64,000 nt of DNA from Nyssa sinensis (Eukaryota; Streptophyta; Magnoliopsida; Cornales; Nyssaceae): the NCBI GenBank assembly GCA_008638375.1, contig CM018036.1:5952392-6016391 (forward strand). Reading direction: 5' to 3'. A program made the translations under genes and the position numbers. Below the pieces are notes generated by a model. That model ran no database searches. It was not told the DNA's origin and saw only the letters and a list, made by a program, of their open reading frames with translations. Below are positions 37,401 to 48,471 of the stretch, piece by piece (the stretch's first letter is position 1; every line of letters begins with the position of its first letter).

Positions 37401-38529
37401 TTATAAAATATAAAGTATAAAATAACGGTAATTAATTATTTGTCGACAACAAGATAAAGACTTTGTTTGCGAGTCTATGCATAACAATTAAATCATGAAA
37501 TATTATATATCTTGATTATATATATAATATAATAATATATTAATGCTGTAAATGTATAATATAATATATATGAACATAGTACTTGTAAATCACACTCTAT
37601 ATATAATTTTCTTAATTTTCTTTTAAAATATTTTTTATTTGGAGTTTAATTCTTGGGTTGGATTCGTTTACCCGAACTTTAAACCGAAATCAACTCAAAT
37701 ATTACGGTTCTAAAACCAACCAAACTCAACAAATTTGATTTGATCAGTTTGATTCAAAATTAACTCAATTCTACAATTCTCAATTTTTTATGCACTCCTA
37801 AACAATATCATTCTAATTCCAAATAACCATTCAACATAGGCAAGGTTTAGAAGTTTTAGTGATTAAATAATTTCAATTTTCATGCAATGCCGTGCTAGGC
37901 CGATGGCTATTAAAGGAAGTGTAGCTATTCGTATTACATTAAATTTTAAATTTTTATCAACTTAATTCTCATATCATATTAAATCATTAATTAAAATTGA
38001 GATTATTGAAAGATTTGGACATAGACGAAGCCAAATTGTAAGTATAAACTTTTAACAGGTTCATTTAAATATATTAAAAAAAATAAAGAGATTATATAAA
38101 TATAATTTACATATATAATTTTTAAAATTTTTAAAGAATTAAATAGTAAGTATTAAAATTTATTTATTTATTTATTTTTGATAATGAATGCCTCCCTCAT
38201 TCCCTCTTTGCATCCGTCACCGTAACCGTCACTATGACACACATGTAGTGCAGCAAACAGGAATTAGAATTCTACTGTGCCGACAATAGTAGTATCAGGA
38301 AACGCTTTTATTGAATTTTTGACGCCACCCGGTTGGTTAGAAAACTTATTGACCTGATCCAAGCAAGTTTCAACTTATTTCTCGGACTCAGATACTTTTT
38401 AAAAGCGTATGATTCTTATACGCTTTTAAAAAAAAATTTAGTTCAAAAGTGTATAAAGTTGATACGCCTTTCAAAAGCGTATCAATCTTATATGCCTTTG
38501 AAAGGCGTATCAAACTGATACTCTTCTGA

Positions 38530-38965
38530 AACGCGCAGGGCAAAATAATCCCTTAAGAGAAGAGGGTGGCGTGCTTTAACGACATGAAAGTCTGAAGCCA
38601 CTCTGTACAGTCCCCTGCTCCTTGTACACTCTCGCAAACACTTACTATTTCTCTCTCTACTTTCTCTCACTACTTTTGCTGTAAAATTCAGGATAGAGGG
38701 ACAACTACAGCAGCAAGGGCAGGGATCTCATTTATCACTATATACATACATATTGTATAAGAAAAGAGAAATATATACAGAGAGAGAAAGAGATCTTGAG
38801 ATTTTCCACCCAAATAGATCTCAACGGATCAGGGGATTAAAAGCAAAGGCGACGAGAATTAAGATTGATTTTTAGAGAGAGAGAGTTTAGAAGAGTTTCT
38901 ATGATTGTGTGTGGGTGTCTTGCTATCTCCATAAAATTGGGTTGGTTTGTAGCTGTGTTACCAGA
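38530..38965. other. Unassigned interior of the Pack-MULE
   Basis: Between the left terminal repeat and the aspartic-protease fragment lies about 0.43 kb with CT- and GA-rich tracts and a TATTGTATAAG motif on the plus strand. It looks like promoter or leader DNA of a plant gene and may be a second captured segment. No protein is recognisable. Confidence 0.3.
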
Positions 38966-38967
38966 TT

Positions 38968-39355
38968 AGGATGTGTACTCACAAACACGTCGATGAAGTA
39001 CTCTCCTGAATCAAGACTCACTCCTGACTCAAGGGTTGCTGTGAGCTGGCCGGAAAACCTAGCTGTGTAAGATTCCGGTGAAGTTGCCGGTGCAACTATT
39101 GGATTGTATAGCTGCTCAGATTGTTGACTCTCTTTCTTTAGCCTTGAAATGGTGTTCTGAATTCTGGTCAGGTCTCTCGTTTTGGACTCAAAAACCGATT
39201 GTTTGGCCTCGGTTTCTTGACCTGCAAATCAGTGCTTTAGGTGGAGTTTGACTGCATGTATTTGTGGTTTGATCGATACTTCAACATCTCCGTCATATTC
39301 ATCTTCTTCATCAAGATCATTTTTTTCTGTTGGAATTGTTTTTGCCTTCTTGTAT
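38968..39355 (-). pseudogene. Captured aspartic protease fragment inside the MULE
   Basis: On the minus strand one frame reads KKAKTIPTEKNDLDEEDEY, later AVKLHLKH, a TGA stop, then ESKTRDLTRIQNTISRLKKE, VAPATSPESYTARFSGQL and TATLESGVSLDSGEYFIDVF. This is the propeptide and the start of the mature domain of a plant pepsin-like (A1 family) aspartic protease; the family continues into the catalytic DTGS motif, which is absent. The frame is intact over about 125 codons apart from the one stop. The protease homology ends abruptly at the Val-Ser-Thr-His-Pro codons (38,968), where unrelated sequence begins. The fragment is non-functional as a protease. Confidence 0.75.
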
Positions 39356-39747
39356 TCTAAATCTTATGCCCCTTTGAAAGGCGTATAAGATTGATACGCT
39401 TTTGAAAGGCGTATCAATCTTCAAAAGCGTGTCAATCTTATACGCTTTTGAACCAAATTTTTTTTTAGAAGCGTGTAAGAATCATACGCTTTTAAAAAGT
39501 ACCTGGATCCAAAAAATAAATTAAAACCTACTTAGGTCGAGTCAATAAGTTTTCTAACCACCTGAGTCCGATCAAAAATTCCGCTTTTATTTTATACGGA
39601 ACATGTCCCGTCCCATCTTAATTATCTAACCTTTCGGACAGGTACAAATTTAAGGACTTTGTCTTTTATCAAACAACTGTGACATATTGCTTGAGACTAC
39701 ATTCAAAAAAAAAAAAAAAAACAGTTTCTAGTCAAGAAATTATAGCA

Positions 39748-39827
39748 CACGCATGAGACAGATACTCTAATTTTGTAGATTCCACGACACGCGTGAGACA
39801 GATACTCTAATTTTGTAGATTCCACGA
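39748..39827. repeat. Two perfect-length 40-bp tandem units
   Basis: The unit starting CACGCATGAGACAGATACTC and ending GATTCCACGA is present twice head to tail with a single substitution (CACGCA versus CACGCG). The near identity suggests recent duplication. Confidence 0.85.
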
Positions 39828-39849
39828 GTACAGTTACATTAATTGTCAC

Positions 39850-40812
39850 ACTGATCGATATGGTGACCACACCAAATAATTTTGGCTAATAATAAAAGTG
39901 AAACGAATGGGAAATAGACATGCAATCAATAAATTGATTAGATGGTCCCTCAAGTGTCACCTGCTGCTAACATTGATGCAAAGGTTCAGCCTAGTCGTTG
40001 TCCGTAAGTGTTAAAAGTCCAACGCAAATTTTTTTTGAATGAAACTGGTCAAGTGACGTTATAATCCATATTTTTAATGGTCAACTAAGTTGGTATTAGA
40101 AGTCCAACTAATAGTTGTAAAATATTTAATAGAGAATATATTTTAAATTTTCTTCTAGTAAAATTATTTTATATGAAAAAAAATAGTTTCTTTCTTAATC
40201 TTTTAGTGTTTCATTGGTTCTGAAAATAATTTATTAATTCTTATAAAATTCACATTTAATACTTGGATCAAAATGTAATGCAAATGTAGGTTTTTCATTC
40301 ATATACATGTGTATATTTAACATAGGGGTGACAGTGTTATCATGCCATGCTAAAACACAAATATTTAAAAATATTTGTCAACTTAATTTGACACTATTGA
40401 CTAATTGTATCAAGTTTCAAGATTTAAATTCAACTAATTTATTAAGCAGGTTGCACGTATTGACATAATTAATCTATTTATTTTAATTTTTTATTTTAAA
40501 ATAAAAAAATTACTTATCTTTTTATATACATAGATAATTTTCAAGTTTCGTAAATCTTTAACATGCGCCAAATTATAGTAGAAACTTTTTTATAAGTAAA
40601 AAATATCTAAATCTTGATGCAAGATAAATTATCTTAACTAATATTTTTTTTTATAATTATACATATACATGTTAATCTGTTTATGACTAAAACTCATTTA
40701 TGTTCAATATAAATTCATTAATTTCGTGCTGTGTCGTATTGTCTCATAAATTAACACTCGTAATTCAAAAATTCATATTTGGGTGTGTGCAAGTGCGCGC
40801 GCACGCACACAT

Positions 40813-40846
<34 letters not shown>

Positions 40847-42690
40847 GATTTTTATTTTTCTTAAAAAATAAGTAAAACAATTTAAGATGAACCAGATGTC
40901 TAAAATTCCTGCTCTTCACTGAGAAAATAAAAAGATAAAAACATTAAACCACTGCCCACCTAGAAAAAATATTTTAGGTCAATACAAGCGAAGTGCAAAG
41001 TTTAAATATCACGATAATTTAGTTGGTATAATGTGTAAGAGCAATTTTAATGGTAAAAGTTATTTTAATTATGTTAAAATTAAATTTTAATAGTGTTACA
41101 CTACTAAAAAACTATTTTTTTGATATTTTTGTTCCAATGATGAGATGCTCTTTCTTGACAAAATTATCATTCTTTTTCTCAACTACCATTGCAGTCTGAA
41201 CATTAAAATAAGAAAAATCTTTGGTTAAATCTAAGTCGTGCATTTGAAACAATCTAAAACATTGAGATGAATGGTAACTATTAAAATAAAAGTTATATTT
41301 GAAAGAATATTTGATTCGATTAAATTTTAAATGCTTGAATAAATAACCATTGAAGCAATGTTTCAGAGCTGAGCTACTAAAACATAATTATAGCAGTTCT
41401 AATGTCTCAACCATGAGAGTTGCTCTAAGGTCATATTTAGTACGGTAGAATGAGTACTTAGAAAATGTCCATTATAACATTTTTATTTCTTATTATTATT
41501 TGATATTTAGTCCTAATGGATAGCCCAACTATTTAAAAAAATTTGAGTCGTGTATTTGAAACAATCCAAATCGTTGAGATGAATGATAACTATTAAGACA
41601 AAAGTTATATTTGAAAGAATATTTGATTTGATTAATTTGAAAAGCTCGAATAAATAACCACTGAAGTATTAGAGTTGAGCTACTAAAAAATAATTGTAGC
41701 AGTTCTAATAACTCAACCGTGAGAACTACGTTAAGGTCATATTTGATGCAGTAGAATAAGTATTGTAAAAATATTCATTATAACATTTTTATTTCTTATT
41801 ATTATTTGGTATGATTGAAAATACATATTCTATGAAATGAGCATTTGATTAAAAATTAATACAAGAATTCATTTACCTTATATGAGTAATTTTTATTTTA
41901 TTTTATTTCATGAAATAACTATTTTATTTTTTTATACACTTTATTTTATAAAATAAATATTTTATTTTTTCATATCAAACATATAGTAAAAAAAGAATAA
42001 TTTGCCGGCCCGATGAATAGCCCAACTATTTAAATATAGGGCCGACATTTGGGTGGGTGGGGGGTACAAAGGACATCTGTTGATTATGGACCCTTCACAC
42101 CCATATTTGCATTTGATGCGGACCTTTCAATAGCCAAGGGCCTTACACCAACTTATATGATTATGTATGTATTATTTTATTATTTTTTGAAAAATATTAT
42201 ATATTTTCAAATATTTATTTTAAATCTTGCATCGTAAATAATATGACACTATAATATTAGTAATATATTAAATTATGTAATTAATGTGTTATAGTGAAAT
42301 TTTGCTATATTATTGTAACATTATGTGAGATGAAAATTAGGAATAAATTTTTTTAAAATATAGCATTACTTTTTTTTAATAGAAAAACTACGGTATTAGT
42401 TATTGTAACTAATTGTTGAAATGGTGGTGACCAAATAACAATACTTGCTCCTTCTTACAGAGAAAATTAGAGTTCAAAGTCGAGAGAATTAATAAAGACA
42501 AATACCATTGATCTCAACACTTGACTATACTTTAAAGCTAATAATAGTTGGATTAGGGTTCAAGTCACTACAAGTGAAAGGGAAGAGAGTTAATAGAGAT
42601 AAATATCATCGATTTTAACAATTGAATAGACTTTAAATAAATAATTAATGAGAAAAATCAATATAGGTTGGATGGTAAGGTGTTTTTTTT
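39850..42690. other. Intergenic DNA with a (CA)n(TA)n tract and a direct duplication
   Basis: No gene is seen. A GTGCGCGCGCAC alternation followed by (CA)n and (TA)n lies at about 40,790-40,846. Two direct copies of about 0.3 kb occur at about 41,230-41,510 and 41,545-41,815; they share GTCGTG.ATTTGAAACAATC, AAAGTTATATTTGAAAGAAT and AACATTTTTATTTCTTATTA. A small motif AATAGCCCAACTATTTAAA recurs at about 41,520 and 42,014. Confidence 0.55.
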
Positions 42691-42696
42691 TTCCGG

Positions 42697-43029
42697 ATAA
42701 TTGCATTGACGTTTTTTGTAATATTTGATAATTATAAAAACTTTTCTTGTCATCTTTGATATTATACTGAAATTCCTTATCAAAATGGTAGAAAACTAGG
42801 TATTAACGGAAAACACAAATTTACTGTTCCCCTCTTAGAGATAACATTAACTTTTTTTTGTAATTTCTAAAAAAATAAAAAATATCAATATAATATACAA
42901 TAACATCATTGATAACGAATTTTGTACATATTATTGTTAATATAATAGAAAAAAATTAATATAATTTTAAAAAATATATAAAAAATTTATTTAACTATCA
43001 ACTTATCAGGAGCGATGAGTATAATTATC
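42697..43029. repeat. AT-rich TIR family copy
   Basis: The left end GGATAATTGCATTGACGTTT and the reverse complement of the right end GGAGAGATAATTATACTCAT are imperfect inverted repeats. The internal organisation matches the copies at 24.8 and 63.3 kb. Non-coding and degenerate. Confidence 0.45.
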
Positions 43030-44180
43030 TCTCCTTTTTTCTTTTAGGTCCGGTGATAAAACATCACTGTTGAAGAGTCTGAATGATTAGTGTGATTTAT
43101 ATGTAATTAGTTAGTACAACCATAACATAACCTGAATTTAAAGAATAAACTTCAGGTTAAGCTTAGGTTGACTATGTTGGATTGGAAGTCGTGGTAGACT
43201 TGGGTAGAGGTCCTTGTGGGCTCTATTGTACGCAAAAGATATAAATTTAATACTGTTGATTTGAGCAGTCTTTGTTCAGCATCAGAATACGACACAGTAC
43301 GAAAATTTTATCTACATAAAAATTATGTACTCGTTTAAATGAGTTGAAAAAAAGTATAATTTAAATTAAATTATGATTTGAATAAATAATTGTGACAAAA
43401 ATATTATTTTAATTAAGTTATTGAGTATTTTAATGAATATATTTAATAAGAGTTTAAATGATATTGAAATATTTAGATTAGTTATTAATAAATATCATTA
43501 AGTTATTTTTTGAAAAAATATTACTAAAATTATTTTTTGAAAATATATTTTGAGTTAAGTACGAATTTATTAAATGTTATTAATAAATCGAATTAAACAC
43601 CTAATGAATTAAAAAAATATATTTTAAATTAAAAAAAATTATTAAGTAGATTTTATAAATTAAACCATACATGGCCTTAGTTTTGAGAGATCAAAAATGG
43701 GTCCGGTTGGTGGTTTCTGACCATTAGCCATGTAATGTGCGTATGGGGTTGAACTGAATCAAATGTTGATGTATCATCTTGATAAATTTCTTAAACATTG
43801 GTAATAAAACAAGCCTTAGTCAATAATCATCATCATTATAGTTCATAACTAACTTGAATGAAGGGAATATTACTTGAGCAATTGTTGAAATGAGAAGAAT
43901 TTAAATTGTTAAAGTGGGTAGTAATCCCATTTTCAAGTCATTACTTACTCATTTAATTGGATTAAAGTATGGTTTAAGTATACACAACTAAAAAGGGAAA
44001 AAAACATTTCTGAATAATATTTTATGATTCATCAAATTTTATTCATATTATATATATATATATATATATATATACTTACAAAAAAGTGTAATTCACTAAT
44101 TTATGGGGTTTACTAACAAATCTCACTCCTTGTTAATATATGAATATAATATGAACAAATTTTGATTGACAGTAACATAT
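43030..44180. other. Intergenic, nothing recognised
   Basis: AT-rich DNA with a (TA)n microsatellite at about 44,048-44,074. No gene, RNA or transposon end could be identified. Confidence 0.4.
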
Positions 44181-44181
44181 T

Positions 44182-44611
44182 AAGTAAATTATATTGATTT
44201 CTTTTGAGATTTCTAAATTTACATTATCTTTTTTATTTTACTTAATAATATAAAGATGTTTTTCTCCAGTTAATTTTTTCTTTAAAATGCTAAAACTGTC
44301 CCATTTCATTATTTGTTTTTACATTTGTTCAATTTTTTCTATTTCTTTTTAATTTTATTTAAAAAACTTTATGGTAAATAATTTATTTTTATTTTATATA
44401 AAAATAAATTTAAGGTTTTTATTAAAATTTATTTGGAATATAAAAAATAAATTGTCAAAATTTAAAAAATTGAAAAAAAATTTAATAAGAATAATTTTAT
44501 CATTTTGAATAAAAATTAATTAGAGGATAATATCTCTATATATTATTAAATAAAATAGAAAAAATTAATATAATTATAAAAAATTTCATATAAAATTAAT
44601 ACATTTTACTC
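44182..44611. repeat. AT-rich TIR family copy
   Basis: The left end AAGTAAATTATATTGATTTC and the right end in reverse complement GAGTAAAATGTATTAATTTT are inverted repeats. The centre carries the family's ATGCTAAAACTGTCCCATTT-type motif. Non-coding. Confidence 0.5.
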
Positions 44612-47550
44612 TAAAATATTACTCAAAATATCTTAAGTAATTGTCACATCATGTCCTACTAAACTGACAGTTGAACATTATTAGGACACGTATTTGTTCT
44701 TTGCCGTGTCAAATAAGTTGCTCTGACAACTTCATTGTTTATCAAATAAGCTTACAAAACACATGTTGTATTCATAATTGACGAAAATGATATGATTATT
44801 ATATTGAATAATTTTAAAAAATAAAAAAAAATTGGGAAAAATATTAATATTATCGATTATAATAATTGAATAGACTTCTAAAAAAAAATTGAGGGGAAAG
44901 TCAAAACTTTCCTTTAATGATGCCATTTTGCAACTAATTAAAATATTAATTTTTAATTTCGTAATATCTAAAAAATCAAATTTCCTTGAAATGTATTTTT
45001 ATAACATTTGTTGTCTATAAAATCCACACAAAAAGAAATCAACAAATCTTTTTAAAACTATAAATACGGAAAAAAATAGATAAATTAATGATATTCGTAG
45101 ACATCAAAATTTTGAAATAGTGTTTAATCATGCATGATGAAAGGGTAACAATATTTTTCAATCAAGTCGGTTATATTTAGTTCAACTTATAAATTATATT
45201 TAATAATTTTCTTAACTTTAAAACAGATTTTTTTTTAGATTTATTAGATGTTTGATTTGATTTATTTATTATATTTAATTTAAAATAATTTTTAAAAAAT
45301 ACTTATTAATAGTTGATTTAAATATTATAATATTATTTAAGCACTTATTAAATACATTCATCAAAACACTAAATAACTTAACTCAAATAACATTTTTACC
45401 CATTTACTTATTCAAACCGCAACTTAATTCAAATCGCATTTTCTCTCAACTCATCTGAAGTAGCACAAAGTACAAAATTAAGTTCATGAATATGGATCCG
45501 ATGGTGGGCACACGTCTAAATCTCAATATAGATTCATTCATTAAAAAGTTTGATAAACTCAAATTCATAATTAGATTAAAACAAACGAAGATATATCATC
45601 ACGAAATGATAAAATTGTTACATTATGATTTAGAGATGTATAGTCAGCCTCTTCACTTATAAGAGTAAGACTACATACAAGATTACAAAATACATACATT
45701 TAAGTTTTTCCAAATCTTGTATGATAGGCATCTCCTTCTACGGAGATGTATAAACAGCCTCTTCACTTATTTTTCTCAATTCTAAATATTGATCTAATCT
45801 TATTTTTATTTAATTTAATTTAATTTTTTCTTAATGATTCAAAGGGAGGGCATATATAGCAAAATGTCACCCCTTTTTGATAAGTTGAATTATTTTTTCC
45901 TTTTTCTTTTAATAGAAAGTCATGGAACAATAATTCTTGGTCAACATTGACAAACTCACAATTAAAATGTGTAATTGGTGATATGGAATTAAAATTTTTA
46001 ACCATTAATAATGTTAAATATCTCAAATTTAAATCTTAAATGATGTAATAATATATTAAAATATAATATTAATTTTGTTTTTAATAAGAATAATGTTATT
46101 TTAAATTCGAATTTATATCAGACTAAATTTTTAAACATTAAATAGTCTAAAAATTAAAATTTAATTTATCACAAATTTTTTTTCTCTAATTCTTAAACCA
46201 TTTAACAATTAAAAGGCTTTACATGACCGTCACAATTTTGCAAGCAGTTGTATCATATTTTTGTTCTTGTGTATTTTACGCATGGGCATGAATATATACA
46301 AAAAGCCATGATCAACGTGACGCTTACAGTTGTTGCTAACAACCCTCCATAGATGGTGAAATATCCTCATTTTCCATTTTTCATGTTTTATAATAATAAC
46401 AATAATAAAAAAAGTTTTTTTTTCCCTTTTATTCTACTAAATTTACAAAAAAATTCAATAAAAAGGTGGCAGGATTTGGAGAAGGTTAGATGTACAATTC
46501 TATATTCGCGATTTGAGTTAATGCCTAGAAATGATAACGGGATAGGGTGTGTCCCTTCCACAATCACGATCTCGCCTAGGGTGTCACCCCGACCCACCGT
46601 GAATCTCAATATTTTTTTTTTTCCTAAAATAAGTTAAAACTCTTTTTGGTAGGTAAATTAAACTTTTATTATCAAAATAATTAATACAAGAAAAAATAAT
46701 ATGAGTATAATATAAAAATCTTAAAACTAATTTTATGTAATGTGATTTATTGATAAAACTAGTGTACATAAATATTAAAAAACCATTAAAATATAAACGG
46801 GTTTGAGATGGAATGACCATCCCCCTACCTTACTCTAAATCTAATTGAGTTTTCAAAGTCCCACTCCAATTCTATTTTGACTCAGTTTATAAATATTTCA
46901 TATACACAACAGGATGAAGTTTTGATGAAACAAGACAAATTGTCATTCAAAAGCTTAGAATCAATTTAAAAATATAAACAGGATGGCAGAGTGTCCATTC
47001 CGCGGTGTCATCCCAAATTTGATCAAAATTTTATGACTTCATATTCACTTCATCATGACCTCGTTTAAAAATATTTTATTTTGTATTTATCTTTTAAAAA
47101 TTAAGATGGAAACAAATTTTTGATAAGACGGAATAAATTAAGATTCCGATACGATAACGCATGATCTTACATAAGCCCGAAATCAATTTAATAAATATTC
47201 GTCCCAGAATAATGATTTTGTCAACTTGTGAACTCCGAACCGTGTCGAATTAGGTAAAAGTCCAAACTTTATGGTCCAATTTTTCGAATGCGGCTCTGTG
47301 CTCATTGCGATTGGTGCCTAAGCCTAACCATTCAAACAAACGAAAAGATGCCCAAAATTAAAACATGCCATCAAATGTGAAACACAATGCCACATGCTTT
47401 GTCATAAGCATCCATCTCTTTGTGTACTTTTTTTTTTTCTTGGTTCTGTAAAGTTGAAAGGAACAAACAACCTGTCCTAATTATCCTTTCTTTATCAACT
47501 TACAACTTTCAAGCAAACCCTAATAAAGAAACTGCGCCTATACATCCATA
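44612..47550. other. Intergenic, no gene recognised
   Basis: Mostly AT-rich. A GC-richer patch at about 46,470-46,600 contains GGGTGTGTCCCTTCC and CACCCCGACCCACCG and resembles unclassified dispersed plant repeats; a similar GC motif occurs at about 2,170-2,240. A (TG)n/(CA)n tract lies at about 47,555-47,583, just upstream of the SPL gene. Confidence 0.4.
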
Positions 47551-47599
47551 TGCACACACATATATATATGTGTGTGTGTGTGTATTATATGTATTCTAT

Positions 47600-48471
47600 C
47601 TAAGTATGGCCCAGCCCTCCATGGAGTTCTTTAATCTTTAGCTGTTCTCTCTCACAAACATCCCTCAACTTCAATACATTATCCATTAATTTTCTTGCTT
47701 CTGCACAAAATCCCCCCACAATGGTGTTCTCTAAAAGAAGCATGGAGTGGACTATTGTTATCCTACACCCATCAGCTTTTGTGATTTTCTTTTCCCTGAG
47801 CTTCCCTCTTTAGTCTTTATTCATTTTTAAATGGAATCCGTGTCAGGGAATGAATGGCTGGAAAGCTCAAACCAGTCCTCTTCTGCTGCACTTGTCTCTA
47901 ACTGTAAGTACTCTCTAATCTCTATCTCCTTCTCTCTCTATATATAACTATTCACTTCCTGTTAGGACTTGGGTACCCTTCTAATTTAGCTTTTTTCTCT
48001 TTTTTTTAGTGTTATCTCTGCAACTGCACTGCTTAGTAATGTTTCTAATTTGGGTTTCTTGCAATTTTTTTTTTAATTTTTGTAAATTGAAATGTGTTTT
48101 TTAGATACCCATTTGGATTTCTATCGTTTTTCTTCTTTGTTTATTGATTTATTTTTTATGATTTATTTCTAATTTTATGTTCTTATTGGAAATTTGACAG
48201 TTTCAAGCTACCCCAATTCAAATTTCTGTAAACTGGGTTTTTCTTCTCATTTTTTGTTATAAATTTTTTGGGTTTCAATTACTAGGTCCATTTGTACAAA
48301 CTTTATTTTTCTTGACTGGTTACTCTTGTTTGTTTGATGCAGTTCTAATGTTCTCATGCAAGGGTGATATAATTAGTGTTGGAAGTGAATATTAGCAAAT
48401 TGGGGGTAATAAGGTGTGGACTGGAAGAAGGGAAAAATAAATAGAAGAACAAATATTGAAGTGAGATAATC
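47600..48471 (+). promoter_or_regulatory. Spliced 5' leader of the SPL gene with upstream ORFs
   Basis: Upstream of the SPL start codon a strong donor (ACT then GTAAGTA, 47,904) and an acceptor (TTTGATGCAG, ending 48,342) define a leader intron of 439 bases. Two upstream reading frames would lie on the mature leader. The first is 47,721-47,813, 30 codons beginning MVFSKRSMEWTIVILHPSAF. The second starts at 47,831, crosses the intron and stops at 48,393-48,395, 41 codons beginning MESVSGNEWLESSNQSSSAA. The second stop is 76 bases before the main ATG. A leader of this kind would be expected to lower or tune translation of the main frame. Transcription start was not located; the (TG)n/TATTATATG region near 47,570-47,600 is the likely core promoter. 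Confidence 0.5.

Larger units (their letters stand above)
35884..37800. mobile_element. hAT-type element, 1.9 kb, non-autonomous
   Basis: Terminal repeats TAGGGGTGCA (left) and TGCACTCCTA (right) are inverted with one mismatch. Octamers AACTATAT (35,876-35,883) and AACAATAT (37,801-37,808) form an 8-bp target duplication with one change. Subterminal regions contain GGTTCGG/CCGAACT-like motifs and a GGGTC iteration (about 36,028-36,049), as in the familiar 'AGGGGTGCA' hAT family. Inside lie an LTR fragment and a large AT microsatellite, which account for most of its length. No transposase frame is visible. Confidence 0.7.
38313..39581. mobile_element. Mutator-like element (Pack-MULE) with ~215-bp terminal inverted repeats
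   Basis: The element begins GAATTTTTGACGCC and ends, in reverse complement, GAATTTTTGATCGG. The left terminal repeat (38,313 to about 38,525) and the right one (about 39,360 to 39,581) match at roughly 80 percent, sharing GGTTAGAAAACTTATTGAC, ACTTTTTAAAAGCGTATGAT and CGCCTTTCAAAAGCGTATCA. The duplication CGCTTTTATT flanks it on both sides (38,303-38,312 and 39,582-39,591). Long terminal repeats with a 9-10 bp target duplication are diagnostic of MULEs. The repeats contain many TACGC(T/C)TTT subterminal motifs in both orientations. There is no transposase: the interior is a captured host-gene fragment plus an unassigned segment. Confidence 0.85.
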
